Positions 49,613-59,282 of a stretch of DNA of 64,000 nucleotides are shown piece after piece. The translations under genes were made by a program, and so were the position numbers. The stretch is from positions 59,429 to 123,428 of the forward strand of contig JAAXHL010000063.1 in NCBI GenBank assembly GCA_012270865.1, written 5' to 3'. The notes below the pieces were generated by a model, which was not told the DNA's origin, searched no databases, and saw nothing but the letters and a program-made list of their open reading frames with translations. How positions within the stretch are numbered: the first letter of the stretch is position 1; each line of letters starts with the position of its first letter. This DNA is from Candidatus Poribacteria bacterium. Lineage in GTDB: Bacteria; Poribacteria; WGA-4E; WGA-3G.

Positions 49613-50911
49613 TCAATCTTCCTCGAATCGGATTTTCATCGCGGCGGCGTGTCCTTCGAGTCCTTCGACCTCGGCGAGTTTGACGACTGCCGGTGTAACT
49701 TTCTCCAGGGCGGTCTTCGTGTAAGAGATTAAACTCGTCTTCTTCAGGAAATCGTCAACGCTTAAGGGTGAGGCGTAACGTGCGGCGGTCCCTGTCGGTA
49801 GGATGTGGTTCGGACCCGCGATGTAATCGCCGACGGCTTCGGGTGAGTAGGGACCGATAAGGATAGCACCGGCGTTTTGGATTTCACCGAGCCAATCTAA
49901 AGGGTTTTCGAGATGGAGTTCGAGGTGCTCCGGTGCAATCTCGTTTGCGAAAGCGACGGCTTCCGGTAAATCGGAGACGATGAATGCGACACCGTAGTTC
50001 TCAAAAGATTGTGTGAGTTGGTCGTATCGTGGCAAGGATTCGCCTTGGACTTCAATAGATTTTTTGACCTGTTCGGCGAACCCTTGTGAGGGTGTGACGA
50101 GGATCGCGGCGCATTCGGGACCGTGTTCCGCCTGCGAAATCAGATCGGCAGCGACGAAATCCGGGTCCGCTGTGCTATCGGCGATGACGAGGACTTCGCT
50201 GGGACCCGCTAATTTGTCTATATCGACGTGTCCGTATACCTCTTTCTTGGCGAACTGGACATAGAGGTTGCCGGGACCGACAATCTTATCGACTGCGGGG
50301 ATGGTCTCGGTCCCGTACGCCATCGCTGCGACTGCCTGCGCGCCGCCGCATTTGTAGACTTCTTGGATACCGCATTCTCCTGCTGCGACGAGCATATACG
50401 GATTAATATCTCGGTTCCGCATCGGTGCTGTACAGACGGCGATCTCTTCAACCCCGGCAACGGTGGCAGGGATCACGCTCATCAGGAGTGAGGAGACTAA
50501 GAGTTGACTGACAGACGGGACGCAAACACCGACGCGCTTTAGTGGACGGATGAGGTGTCCGAGTAGAACGCCGTCATCTTCAGTTGAGAGCCATGAGGTC
50601 CGCAACTGTCTTTTATGGAACGCTTCGATGTTCGTCCGTGCTTGTGTGATTGCGTCAATAAATTCGGACGGCACTTCTAAGTACGCCTCTCCAAATTCTT
50701 CCCGTGTCACCTTCAAATCTTTGACAGCGATACGCGGTGCATCGAGTTTGCGTGTGTATCGGATAACCGCCTTATCGCCCTCTTCTTGCACATCACTCAA
50801 AGTACGCCGGACGACCTTTAGGATACTTTCGTCCGTGAGTTTACCGCGTGCCAGCAACTTAGAGAGAAGCTCGTCTGCCTCTACGGTCCGCGTCTGAACA
50901 ATTTGCAACAT
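49613..50911 (-). CDS. hisD: Histidinol dehydrogenase
   Basis: A 432-residue HisD of normal length. Zinc enzyme oxidising L-histidinol to L-histidine via the aldehyde with two NAD. Seen: PGNLYVQFAKKEVYGHVDID, AGPSEVLVIAD, AEHGPECAAILVT and catalytic Glu-His in IAPEHLELHLENP. Other his genes are not in the window. It lies 48 bp after murA in the same orientation, so the pair is probably one transcript. Confidence 0.97.
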   Translation of the reverse strand: MLQIVQTRTVEADELLSKLLARGKLTDESILKVVRRTLSDVQEEGDKAVIRYTRKLDAPRIAVKDLKVTREEFGEAYLEVPSEFIDAITQARTNIEAFHKRQLRTSWLSTEDDGVLLGHLIRPLKRVGVCVPSVSQLLVSSLLMSVIPATVAGVEEIAVCTAPMRNRDINPYMLVAAGECGIQEVYKCGGAQAVAAMAYGTETIPAVDKIVGPGNLYVQFAKKEVYGHVDIDKLAGPSEVLVIADSTADPDFVAADLISQAEHGPECAAILVTPSQGFAEQVKKSIEVQGESLPRYDQLTQSFENYGVAFIVSDLPEAVAFANEIAPEHLELHLENPLDWLGEIQNAGAILIGPYSPEAVGDYIAGPNHILPTGTAARYASPLSVDDFLKKTSLISYTKTALEKVTPAVVKLAEVEGLEGHAAAMKIRFEED

Positions 50912-50959
50912 CCTCGAATAACCTGTCCTTTCTGTTGACTGAGTATCGTGTGTCTTGTG

Positions 50960-52225
50960 TTACTCGTTGACTCTTGTAATATTTGCACCGACATCTTTGA
51001 GTTTCTTTTCTATGGATTCGTAGCCTCTGTCGATATGGTAGACCCGCGAGACGACGGTTTCGCCTGTTGCTGCCATCCCGGCTGCGACGAGTACTGCGCC
51101 TGCGCGTAGATCAGAAGCCATCACCGGTGCGCCGCTGAGTTTAGGTACACCGTTAATGATCGCCTCGCTGCCATTGAGCACGATATTTGCACCCATCCGG
51201 TTGAGTTCCGCTGCGTGGATGAACCGATCTGTATGAACATTTTCGGTGATAACGCTGGTCCCAGAGGCGAGGCAGAGGAGTCCCATAATTTGTGCTTGCA
51301 TATCCGTCGGGAAACCGGGGAACGGTGCTGTGGTGACGTTAATCGGTTGAATCCCGTTTGGTGTTGTTACTCGGACACCGTTGGCATCCCAATCGAGTTC
51401 GACCCCTGCTTCAACGAGTTTCTCCGAAATGGCAGGAATCTGTTGCGGTGTGATACCTTTGATGTAGACGTCGCCTCTGGTGATAACACCGGCGACGATA
51501 AACGTTCCCGCCTCAATGTCGTCAGAGATGACGGTATGTTCGGTGCCGCGGAGCTGCTTGACACCGCGAATCGTTAGGATAGATGTCCCGATACCTTCGA
51601 TGTCTGCTCCCATCGCATTGAGGAAGTGCGCGAGATCGGAGATATGCGGTTCACGCGCTGCACCACGGATAACGGTTGTGCCTTCTGCTAAGGTGGCAGC
51701 CATCATCACATTTGCCGTCGCGCCGACACTCGGGCCGTGTTGCCCGATAAGGTTCATCTCTGTGCCGACTAAGCGTTCAGCTTCTGCGAAAATGTAGCCT
51801 TTTTCGACGTTTACCTTCGCGCCTAATTGTTCTAAACCTCGGATGTGCAAGTCAACCGGTCGCGGACCGATGGCGCAGCCGCCGGGGAACGATACCTTCG
51901 CTTTACCGAGTTTTGCGACAAGCGGACCCAAGACATAGATGGATGCCCGCATCTTTCGCACGAGATCATAAGGTGCTTCATATTCCAAATGGTTTATCGG
52001 TTCAATATAGAGTGTCGAGTTTTTGAATTTGGTCGTGGCACCGAGTCCCTCTAAAACGGAGCGGAGGGTCATTACATCTGTGAGGTTCGGGACGTTATGG
52101 AGCACGCTGGTTCCATCACCGAGGATCGCAGCAGCGACTGCGATCGGAAGCACGGCATTTTTGCAACCGCTGACAGGGATAGTCCCTTCGAGCCTCGTAC
52201 CGCCTTTGACGATGAATTTTTCCAT
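50960..52225 (-). CDS. murA: UDP-N-acetylglucosamine 1-carboxyvinyltransferase
   Basis: A 421-residue MurA of normal length. It makes the first committed peptidoglycan precursor from PEP and UDP-GlcNAc. Lys22-Asn23 in CKNAVLP and active-site Cys117 in PGGCAIGPRPVDLH (fosfomycin target) are present, as are TANVMMAATLAEG and GFPTDMQAQ. CAAGGAGAAAAAG precedes the ATG. Confidence 0.98.
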   Translation of the reverse strand: MEKFIVKGGTRLEGTIPVSGCKNAVLPIAVAAAILGDGTSVLHNVPNLTDVMTLRSVLEGLGATTKFKNSTLYIEPINHLEYEAPYDLVRKMRASIYVLGPLVAKLGKAKVSFPGGCAIGPRPVDLHIRGLEQLGAKVNVEKGYIFAEAERLVGTEMNLIGQHGPSVGATANVMMAATLAEGTTVIRGAAREPHISDLAHFLNAMGADIEGIGTSILTIRGVKQLRGTEHTVISDDIEAGTFIVAGVITRGDVYIKGITPQQIPAISEKLVEAGVELDWDANGVRVTTPNGIQPINVTTAPFPGFPTDMQAQIMGLLCLASGTSVITENVHTDRFIHAAELNRMGANIVLNGSEAIINGVPKLSGAPVMASDLRAGAVLVAAGMAATGETVVSRVYHIDRGYESIEKKLKDVGANITRVNE

Positions 52226-52645
52226 CTTTTTCTCCTTGATAATTTTTGTTGAGACGTATGCTATTTATTCCTCTATAGCATAAACGATGCCAATTAGGTC
52301 TCTGTTACAAACTATGATAATATGTAGGTTTAGACGATTTTTTTGCCTAAAAGGTTGTGTTAAAAAAGACACATGTTGCAGTTATCAGTTGTTAGCCGAA
52401 GGGGTTTCAATCTTTTTCTCCCTACGCCTTTCCGAAAATGGAACGGGTTTCGTTTCCGAATTCTGAAGTTGTTCCGACAGCGAGAGCCTCTGAATGTGAA
52501 TACCTGAAAATTTCCTTGCATTGAGAAATATCCTTTGGTAAAATGTGCTTTCAGTTTCAACTGAGGTGGATTTCCGATGGAAACCGATGGTTAACGGCTG
52601 ATCGTTTTCATCATTAAATTTTCAAAACAACGAAAGGTCAAACAG
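52226..52645. other. Intergenic region with promoter and repeat fragment
   Basis: Divergent spacer with CAGTTATCAGTTGTTAGCCG at 52379, a dispersed repeat type, and the promoter at 52516-52544. No gene is seen. Confidence 0.6.
52516..52544 (+). promoter_or_regulatory. Promoter of the Gfo/Idh/MocA gene
   Basis: TTGCAT, 17-nt spacer, TAAAAT, about 100 nt before the ATG. Confidence 0.5.
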
Positions 52646-53698
52646 ATGGCAGATAAAACATATCGTGTCGGGATTATTGGGTGCGGTGGTATGGGACGTT
52701 CGCATGCGAACAATTGGAAGGGTACGGGTCGTGCTGAAATCGTCACGGCTTCGGACATCAGTGAAGCGTCTGCGGCGCAGTTTGCTGAACAATTCGCGCT
52801 TCCGACGCACTATACCGATTTCACTGAAATGTGTGAGAAAGAGGATTTAGACATCGTGAGTATCACGACGTGGCAGAGCGTCCGCGCCGAGCCGACGATC
52901 GCTGCCGCTGAAAACGGTGTCTTAGGCGTTATTACTGAGAAACCGATGGCGGCTTGTGTCGGCGATGCACAGGACATGATGGATGCGTGTGAGAAGCACG
53001 ACGTGAAATTGGTTGTCGGGCACCAACGCCGTTTCAGTCCGCAGAACTGCGAAGCACGACGGCTCATCGCCGAGGGTGCGATCGGTCAACCGCAAGCGAT
53101 GCTCCGTCGCGACGGACACGGATTGCTGAATCGCGGCACACACGAGATTGACGAAATGCGCTTTATCCTTGGTGACCCGGAACCGCAATGGCTTATCGGT
53201 CAGGTTGCTCGTAAAACCGACCGTTGGGAACGCCGTGTTCGGACGGAAGACCTTTGCATGGCGGAGATTTGCTTTGAAGGCGGGATTCGCGGTATCTATG
53301 AAAGCGATTTGCCCGGACCCGGGCTGCGAGGCGATGCGGTTTATGGCGATGACGGGCAGCTGCGCCGTGGTGGCGACGGCACGATTGAACTCTTGAATAG
53401 CAAAGCCGCGGGATGGCAGACCGTCAAACCCCGTCAAGGCGAACCGAATCAGTTCACGGAGATGTTAGCCTGGATCGAAGGTGAAATCGACGAACACCGC
53501 AATGCTGGCAGACACGGTCTTTGCACCATAGAAATCCTGATGGCGTTTTACGAGTCGTTGCGCCTCCAAGACGTTGTAACTTTCCCGTTAGAGACGCGTC
53601 CGAATCCGCTCGACCTTTTGGTTGAAGGCGGTAAACTTCCCGTGTTTGTTGAGGGACGTTACGACATCCGTGCGCCGTTCCCGGAAGAGAACAAGTAG
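52646..53698 (+). CDS. Gfo/Idh/MocA family oxidoreductase
   Basis: A 350-residue protein. Rossmann GIIGCGGMGRSHA (GxGxxG at 12-17), SDISEASAAQFAEQFALP, EKPMAACVGDA (EKP motif with catalytic Lys) and VGHQRRFSPQNCEARRLIAE. The C-terminal part contains HEIDEMRFILGDP. NAD(P)-dependent sugar or sugar-acid dehydrogenase by family; substrate not clear. CGAAAGGTCAAACAG upstream. Convergent with the phytanoyl-CoA dioxygenase gene. Confidence 0.93.
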   Translation: MADKTYRVGIIGCGGMGRSHANNWKGTGRAEIVTASDISEASAAQFAEQFALPTHYTDFTEMCEKEDLDIVSITTWQSVRAEPTIAAAENGVLGVITEKPMAACVGDAQDMMDACEKHDVKLVVGHQRRFSPQNCEARRLIAEGAIGQPQAMLRRDGHGLLNRGTHEIDEMRFILGDPEPQWLIGQVARKTDRWERRVRTEDLCMAEICFEGGIRGIYESDLPGPGLRGDAVYGDDGQLRRGGDGTIELLNSKAAGWQTVKPRQGEPNQFTEMLAWIEGEIDEHRNAGRHGLCTIEILMAFYESLRLQDVVTFPLETRPNPLDLLVEGGKLPVFVEGRYDIRAPFPEENK

Positions 53699-53741
53699 CG
53701 TAGTGGTAGTCAGCCATCGGCTGATGGCTGACAGCCAATCA

Positions 53742-54605
53742 TCAACAGTCTACGTCTTTCCCTTCACTGCCGTAAACCGCCATCCGTTCTTGTGTGGTGA
53801 CTTCGCCGCTGCTCGCCGGTTTGTAATGGAGTTGGAGTGCGCGCCGTCGCTGCTCGGATTGGTTTGCCGGACTCCCGTGATGTGTCAGTCCGTGCCAGAA
53901 GAGGCACCCCCCCGGTTTCAGCGGTACCATCGTATCTCGCCCAACGGGTACATCTGTATCGCAAATCTGCCAATCTCTGCGGTTGAAATGGATCATCGGA
54001 CCTTCGTCATGCGAACCCGGTATGACGTGCATGCACCCGTTTTCAGGGGTCGCTTCATCTAAGGCGACCCATACGCCGACAACCGTTGTCTCTTGTGGTA
54101 CATTAAAATAGGCGCAATCCTGATGCCACGGTTTCTCTGATCCGTGTCGTGGCGGTTTGACGAGTGCCATATCCTGAAAGAGTTGCGGCGTATCCGCCAT
54201 AATTCGTGCGAGGACATCGAGAAGCCCGGGATGCGTTGCTATAGCGTTCAGGCGCGGTTCATGGCTTACATATTTGAATATCTTTCTGATGGCATCGCGG
54301 CGTTCTTCGTCTGTCATCTCGTCCTTCGCTTTCGCGAGTGACGGCTCGAATTGGATTGCCCGGAAGTCTGGACACTTTCCGTCCATGAGATGGGTCATAC
54401 CTGCCAATGCGTCGGAGACCTCGGTAGCACTGAAGGCATCGTTGATAACCAGATAGCCGTATTGGTGGAAGTATTCGATGTCCGCTTCGGTTACGGCTGC
54501 GAAACTACCGGAGATCCCTTCAGCAGTCGTATCGAAACGATAGAGGTCGGGTGGATACGGGATTGCGGCGATGTTGCTGTGTTCGCCTGTCGTTGGGTTG
54601 TTCAT
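53742..54605 (-). CDS. Phytanoyl-CoA dioxygenase family protein
   Basis: A 287-residue Fe(II)/2-oxoglutarate oxygenase. Iron ligands H161-x-D163 in PWHQDCAYF, distal His near 242/243 in WHGLTHHGSPANQS, and Arg254/255 in EQRRRAL for 2-oxoglutarate. Family members hydroxylate small molecules such as ectoine or phytanoyl-CoA; the substrate here is unknown. It follows the HD protein gene by 9 bp. Confidence 0.93.
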   Translation of the reverse strand: MNNPTTGEHSNIAAIPYPPDLYRFDTTAEGISGSFAAVTEADIEYFHQYGYLVINDAFSATEVSDALAGMTHLMDGKCPDFRAIQFEPSLAKAKDEMTDEERRDAIRKIFKYVSHEPRLNAIATHPGLLDVLARIMADTPQLFQDMALVKPPRHGSEKPWHQDCAYFNVPQETTVVGVWVALDEATPENGCMHVIPGSHDEGPMIHFNRRDWQICDTDVPVGRDTMVPLKPGGCLFWHGLTHHGSPANQSEQRRRALQLHYKPASSGEVTTQERMAVYGSEGKDVDC

Positions 54606-54614
54606 AAATTCTCC

Positions 54615-55628
54615 TTAGATTTCTCCGCGGCTTTCACGTGTCATTAACGTCAAGAAGTCTTCAACACGATCAATCGCGGCTTGGGCGCGATCGCGTGTGG
54701 ATGCGTCTTTCGCCTCTTCAGCCAACCACTGTTTCCGCTGCGGCAACCACGCGTTTGTCAGGTCGTCAAGTTGGTTCAAGAAGTGCGGGTCCTCATTCTC
54801 ACTCACAAAATATTCGATGATACCGAGCAGCCCGTATTTCCGATTGATCTCCATATCGTCTAATTCATCTACCATTTGCAAGAAAAGCCGCTGATTCCTG
54901 TCCTGTCGCCCTTGGGCAAGTTCACGAGAGGATTCGGTTAGAAGTTTGTCAACGAATTCCTGCTTGGAGTTAATCCAGCGCGGCAGGTTCCGCACATAAT
55001 CCTCTAAATCGAAACTTCCGCGTTGGAGTGCGAAATAGGCGTGAATGTGAATGTTTCGGAAAAAACCGGTATAGCCGACGTTCGGATCCATAGTGTCTGC
55101 ATCATAGAGGATCTGGTTTTCAACCCTGTTGTAGAGCAGTTTAAAGTTCTCCTCTGTGAGGTTCGTAGGCTTTAGGTGTGCGAAGACCACAGCCGTCGCA
55201 GCTTCTACGAAATCCTGTTCAAAGTCGTACATCGCCAAGATATTCTCAGTAATAACTGCGCCAGACTCGTGGTGTACCGTACCGTGTAGGTCATGCTTGT
55301 TGTAAAGTTCCGTAACAATGTTCTGACCGGCAGGCGTAAGAGGCTCGTTTAACCAGAAACCATCAGGGGTGAAGACGCGTTTTCCTTCATCATCGGTCTT
55401 AAAATCACCGTCATAGCGTTTAGTGATGTCGTGCAGCGTGCCGGCAACTTCGAGCAGTTTCACGTCGCCGCCTTCCCGTCTACCGAGTTCCATACTCGTT
55501 GCGCGTACACGCATGGTGTGGTTCCAGGTATAGTGTCGCCATTGGAAACCGACACGGTTGTGTTCCCAGAGTCCGAAGGTTTCGTTGACCAAAGTTTCCA
55601 ATTCACTCAAGACTTGACTGTAATTCAT
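54615..55628 (-). CDS. HD domain protein
   Basis: A 337-residue protein with an N-terminal HD phosphohydrolase domain: His37 in WNHTMRVR, H66-D67 in GTLHDITKRY, His in DLHGTVHHESGA and a later YDADTMDPN Asp. Metal binding is expected. The helical C-terminal part (YNRVENQILYDADTMD onward) is family-specific. The substrate, a nucleotide or phosphoester, is not known. Starts a two-gene operon with the dioxygenase. Confidence 0.88.
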   Translation of the reverse strand: MNYSQVLSELETLVNETFGLWEHNRVGFQWRHYTWNHTMRVRATSMELGRREGGDVKLLEVAGTLHDITKRYDGDFKTDDEGKRVFTPDGFWLNEPLTPAGQNIVTELYNKHDLHGTVHHESGAVITENILAMYDFEQDFVEAATAVVFAHLKPTNLTEENFKLLYNRVENQILYDADTMDPNVGYTGFFRNIHIHAYFALQRGSFDLEDYVRNLPRWINSKQEFVDKLLTESSRELAQGRQDRNQRLFLQMVDELDDMEINRKYGLLGIIEYFVSENEDPHFLNQLDDLTNAWLPQRKQWLAEEAKDASTRDRAQAAIDRVEDFLTLMTRESRGEI

Positions 55629-55737
55629 GCAGAACTCCTTTTTGGTAGTTGTCAGTTAACAGTTACCAGTTTTCAGTTAAAGAGGGTTCTTGTGGCATTC
55701 GCAGGAAATATAACCACCACAATGTGTTAACTGAGTA

Positions 55738-55781
55738 CTGAAAGATTTTTTCGGAGAAAAAATCGTACTGAAAACTGAAAG
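55738..55781 (+). repeat. Dispersed imperfect hairpin repeat (copy 2)
   Basis: CTGAAAGATTTTTTCGGAG followed by AAAAAATCGTACTGAAAAC matches the inverse of 17383-17426, with GATTTTTT/AAAAAATC stem compensation. It lies between truA and the HD gene. Confidence 0.65.
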
Positions 55782-55808
55782 TGAGCGTAGCGAACGTACT
55801 GCGTACTG

Positions 55809-56588
55809 TTAACCCTTTATTTCTGCGGCGTTATATTTGATCGAGATGAGTGATAATCCGTGTGCGGGGACTGACATCCCTGCTATAGCTCTATCTCTGG
55901 CATCTAAAATACGGCGAAGTTCGGTTTCGGCATCCCGTTTTGCACCGCTTGTACACAAGGATTTCCGATTAACAGTTAGGAGGGTGCCGACGATGGCGCG
56001 TACCATACCCCGTAGGAACGCGTCTGCCTCGATTTCAAAATAGATGTATGGATTATCCTGCCACCAATATGCTTCATATACCTCACAGATCGGGTTTAGG
56101 CGGTCGCTACCGGTCTTTTGGAAAGCGGAGAAATCCTGTTTTCCGATCAAGATTTGGCAGAGGTCGTTTATGCTATCTACATCAATCGCTTCTTGATAGA
56201 AGTAGCAGGTCTGCCGTGAAAGTGCGCTCGGATATTCTCTATGCAAGATCGTGTACCGATACCGACGGCTCGTCGCGCTGAACCGTGCGTGGAACTCGTC
56301 AGGTACCTCGGTTGCGGAGCAGATGACAATATCGCGTGGCAGCGTGGCGTTGAGTCCTTTCTGAAAAGCGACGAGCGGCATCTGTGCTGTCGTGTGGAAA
56401 TTTGCGACCTGTCCTTCCGCGTGTACACCGCTATCCGTCCTGCCTGCGCCGATGATCTGTATCGGTGTTTTCGTTAGTTTCGCCAAGGCGTTCTCAACTG
56501 TCGCTTGGACGGTCGGCTGGTTCGGTTGTGTCTGCCAACCGTTGTAGTTCGTGCCGTCATACTCAAGCACGAGTTTAATATTTCGCAT
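55809..56588 (-). CDS. truA: tRNA pseudouridine(38-40) synthase
   Basis: The start is set at ATG 56588 (MRNIKLVLEYDGTNYNGWQ), 259 residues; the open frame begins 13 codons earlier. Catalytic Asp52 in GAGRTDSGVHA. RRYRYTILHREYPSAL and FLRGMVRAIVGTLL are family motifs. It modifies U38-U40 in tRNA anticodon arms. Confidence 0.97.
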   Translation of the reverse strand: MRNIKLVLEYDGTNYNGWQTQPNQPTVQATVENALAKLTKTPIQIIGAGRTDSGVHAEGQVANFHTTAQMPLVAFQKGLNATLPRDIVICSATEVPDEFHARFSATSRRYRYTILHREYPSALSRQTCYFYQEAIDVDSINDLCQILIGKQDFSAFQKTGSDRLNPICEVYEAYWWQDNPYIYFEIEADAFLRGMVRAIVGTLLTVNRKSLCTSGAKRDAETELRRILDARDRAIAGMSVPAHGLSLISIKYNAAEIKG

Positions 56589-56680
56589 GATGTCACCATT
56601 GAAAGCATGATGTCCAAAGCGTATCACATTCTCCGTTTAGTGTCAAATGAATTCGGTTGTCAGTTATCAGTACGCAGTAA

Positions 56681-56877
56681 GACGTTGGGTTTCTCTCGGT
56701 TTTCTGTTTGGCGTACTATAGTGCGGGTTTAGTGTTGTGTTAGTTTTCAGCGTTTTGGGTTATCCGTTCAACTATCAGCAGTAAAGACGTTGGGTTTCTC
56801 TCGGTTTTCTGTTTGGCGTACTATAGTGCGGGTTTAGTGTTGTGTTAGTTTTCAGCGTTTTGGATTATCCGTTCAAC
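56681..56877. repeat. Tandem duplication of about 92 bp, period 105
   Basis: Copies begin GACGTTGGGTTTCTCTCGG at 56681 and 56786 and end at CCGTTCAAC. I see one substitution between them (GGGTTATCC versus GGATTATCC). The spacer of about 13 bp contains ATCAGCAGTAAA, related to the sequence before copy 1. Confidence 0.9.
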
Positions 56878-56909
56878 CCAACCTACGGGACTGAGTCCTG
56901 TCTAAAGGC

Positions 56910-56938
56910 TTGATAATTCTGCCGCAATATGATATTAT
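56910..56938 (+). promoter_or_regulatory. Promoter of the RluA-type gene
   Basis: TTGATA, 17-nt spacer, TATTAT, about 40 nt before the ATG. Confidence 0.6.
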
Positions 56939-56977
56939 ATCTTCTAAATCAAGGACAGTGACGAAAACGACCGCCGA

Positions 56978-57949
56978 ATGAAGAACCCAACGAAGGTCTA
57001 CTCCATAGACAAAGCGCATCACCGTACGCGTTTAGACCGATTCCTGATGGGCGCGACGGAGGATATGTCGCGGACCCATCTGCAGCGCCTGATTCGCGAC
57101 GGCGCGGTCACCGTCAACGATAAAGCGACAAAACAACCGAGCCATCAACTCCGCGCTGGGGACCGGGTGTGTTTAACACTTCCACCGCCACGGCGGCTTG
57201 ATACCGCAGCCCCTGAGAATATCCCCCTCGACATCCTTCACGAAGATAGCCATCTCATCGTCCTGAACAAACCCGCCGGTATGCTCGTTCATCCAGCAAG
57301 CGGTGTGAACAGTGGCACGCTTGTCAACGCCTTACTCTCGCACTGTACAGACCTATCCGGTATCGGCGGCGTAGAGCGTCCCGGTATTGTGCATCGGTTG
57401 GATAAAGACACGTCGGGTGTCCTCGTCGTCGCGAAGACGGACGTTGTGCATCGGGAACTCTCGGCACAATTTGAGTCGCATAGTATCACACGGCAGTATA
57501 TCGCTATCGTGTGCGGGGTGCCATCGGAAGCAACCGGCACGATTGACGCGCGCATGGCACGGAGTCGTCGAGACCGGCGGCGGATGACGACAGTCAAGAC
57601 CGGTGGACGGCACGCCGTTACGCACTATGAGGTTTTGGAAGGGTATTCGCAATTCGCACGCGTTCAACTCACGTTAGAGACGGGTCGCCTCCATCAGATT
57701 CGCGTCCATCTTCAGCACATCGGGCATCCGGTGGTTGGTGATACGGTTTACGGTGGTGAACAGCGGGCACTAAACGATGCCGATACAGCGGCGTTGAAAC
57801 AGGCACTCGCACGCCTGAAACGTCAAGCGTTACACGCTCGTCATCTCGGCTTTACACATCCTGGAACAGGCGAAGGCGTATCGTTCTCAACGCCGATCCC
57901 CGAAGACATGCAACGGGTTATCGATGCTTTAAAAGCGAAGAATATGTAA
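56978..57949 (+). CDS. RluA family pseudouridine synthase (RluD-like)
   Basis: A 323-residue protein. S4 RNA-binding domain at about 17-75 (RTHLQRLIRDGAVTVND), then the synthase domain with LNKPAGMLVHP and catalytic Asp142 in IVHRLDKDTSGVLVVAKT. GRLHQIRVHLQHIGHPVVGD is the conserved C-terminal motif. Likely makes pseudouridines in 23S rRNA helix 69 as RluD does. Confidence 0.95.
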   Translation: MKNPTKVYSIDKAHHRTRLDRFLMGATEDMSRTHLQRLIRDGAVTVNDKATKQPSHQLRAGDRVCLTLPPPRRLDTAAPENIPLDILHEDSHLIVLNKPAGMLVHPASGVNSGTLVNALLSHCTDLSGIGGVERPGIVHRLDKDTSGVLVVAKTDVVHRELSAQFESHSITRQYIAIVCGVPSEATGTIDARMARSRRDRRRMTTVKTGGRHAVTHYEVLEGYSQFARVQLTLETGRLHQIRVHLQHIGHPVVGDTVYGGEQRALNDADTAALKQALARLKRQALHARHLGFTHPGTGEGVSFSTPIPEDMQRVIDALKAKNM

Positions 57950-58003
57950 GACTTGCCTCATTTTCGTGTGATGTGTTATACTAAATACAAAAGGAGGTGC
58001 CTC

Positions 58004-58207
58004 ATGTCAGATCAAGATTTTCGGGAACGTGTACTATCCGCTTTAGAACGGTTGGAGCAGAAATTCGAACGGTTGGAAGAGAAATTTGATAAAAGGTTTG
58101 AATCTATAGAGACCCGTTTAGGGCTTTTGGAGCAAAGCGTCAGTTGGATTCGCGGGAAATTAGAGGGCAATTTAGAGGAAGGTAGTCTAATCTATGGAAT
58201 ACGTTAA
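58004..58207 (+). CDS. Short coiled-coil protein
   Basis: 67 residues from ATG 58004 with AAAGGAGGTGCCTC upstream. A heptad-rich coiled coil: VLSALERLEQKFERLEEKFD then KRFESIETRLGLLEQSVSW. Such small proteins are often paired with nuclease or toxin genes in these genomes; here it overlaps the aldo/keto reductase start by 14 bp. Function unknown. Confidence 0.7.
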   Translation: MSDQDFRERVLSALERLEQKFERLEEKFDKRFESIETRLGLLEQSVSWIRGKLEGNLEEGSLIYGIR

Positions 58208-59180
58208 TTTTGGGAAAGCAGGCGTTAAAGTGAGTCCGATCGCATTAGGGTTAGGACTTAGAGGACAGAGCAATGAAGCCGCCGCCGAACGGTTGGTCGC
58301 GCACGCCATCGATTCCGGTATCAACCTAATCGACTGTGCTAATGTCTATGGACCCATGGACGATCGCGCCAACATCGGTCGTTCGGAAGTGGTACTCGGC
58401 AAAGCGATTCGCGGCAAACGCGACGATGTCGTGATTACCTCGAAAGTCTGTAGTCGGATTGGACCCGGTCCGAACGACGACGGCTTATCTCGTTACCATA
58501 TCATGCGTGAGGTAGAACGTTCCCTATCTCGACTGAACACCGATCATATTGATGTCTACCTTGTCCACGTCTACGACGAGACGACCCCACAAGAGGAGAC
58601 GCTCCGTGCACTTGACGATCTGGTGCGTTCCGGTAAGGTTCGCTATCTCGGGTGCTGTAATTATCAGGCGTGGCAGGTCTGCAAGGCACTCTGGGTCGCC
58701 GATAGCATTAACGCATCGCCTTATGCCTGTGTCCAGAACATGTATAACCTGTTGAATCGCGACTTGGAGACAGAGATGTTCGGTCTTGTGCGTGAAGAGG
58801 GGTTGGGTGTAATGTGTTATAGTCCGTTGGCAGTCGGTTTATTGAGCGGTGTCTATTCGCCAGATGAACCGCCGCCGGAGGGTACGCTGTGGGCGACGCG
58901 GTATCGTGAGGAGTTTGATCGTCGAATGGGCGGTGAAACTGGACAGGTGATTGCGACGCTCAAACGGCTCGCGTCAGCGTTGGGTAAAACGCCTGCACAA
59001 CTCGCCGTGGCGTGGATGTTATCGCATCCGGAGGTTACCGTCGCTATCAGTGGCAGCGACACGATTGAACAACTCGACGATACGCTTGGCGGTGTCGGTT
59101 GGGAACTTGACCCTGAAGTCCGATCGGAATTGGACGAAGTCTCTCGTTCGTTCGTCCGGCTCATCGCGCCGCCGTTTTAG
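58194..59180 (+). CDS. Aldo/keto reductase
   Basis: A 328-residue TIM-barrel oxidoreductase. Catalytic set: Asp/Tyr in LIDCANVYGP, Lys in ITSKVCSRIGP, His in VDVYLVHVYD. NADPH-binding segment is near CYSPLAVGLLSGVY and AISGSDTIEQLDDTL. YghZ/Kv-beta-like branch. The start overlaps the coiled-coil gene. Confidence 0.93.
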   Translation: MEYVNFGKAGVKVSPIALGLGLRGQSNEAAAERLVAHAIDSGINLIDCANVYGPMDDRANIGRSEVVLGKAIRGKRDDVVITSKVCSRIGPGPNDDGLSRYHIMREVERSLSRLNTDHIDVYLVHVYDETTPQEETLRALDDLVRSGKVRYLGCCNYQAWQVCKALWVADSINASPYACVQNMYNLLNRDLETEMFGLVREEGLGVMCYSPLAVGLLSGVYSPDEPPPEGTLWATRYREEFDRRMGGETGQVIATLKRLASALGKTPAQLAVAWMLSHPEVTVAISGSDTIEQLDDTLGGVGWELDPEVRSELDEVSRSFVRLIAPPF

Positions 59181-59282
59181 TTAGAGAACTAAGCGAGTTT
59201 CAGTATTAAATGGACGTTTGCTCTACAGGTGGGTTGGAAGATTGGAAGGTTGAAATTTGTTTCTTGATATTGCTTAATGCCC

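Larger units (their letters stand above)
56589..56977. other. Intergenic region with tandem duplication
   Basis: Between truA and the RluA-type gene. It has a 105-bp-period duplication at 56681-56877 and a promoter at 56910-56938. No gene seen. Confidence 0.7.
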
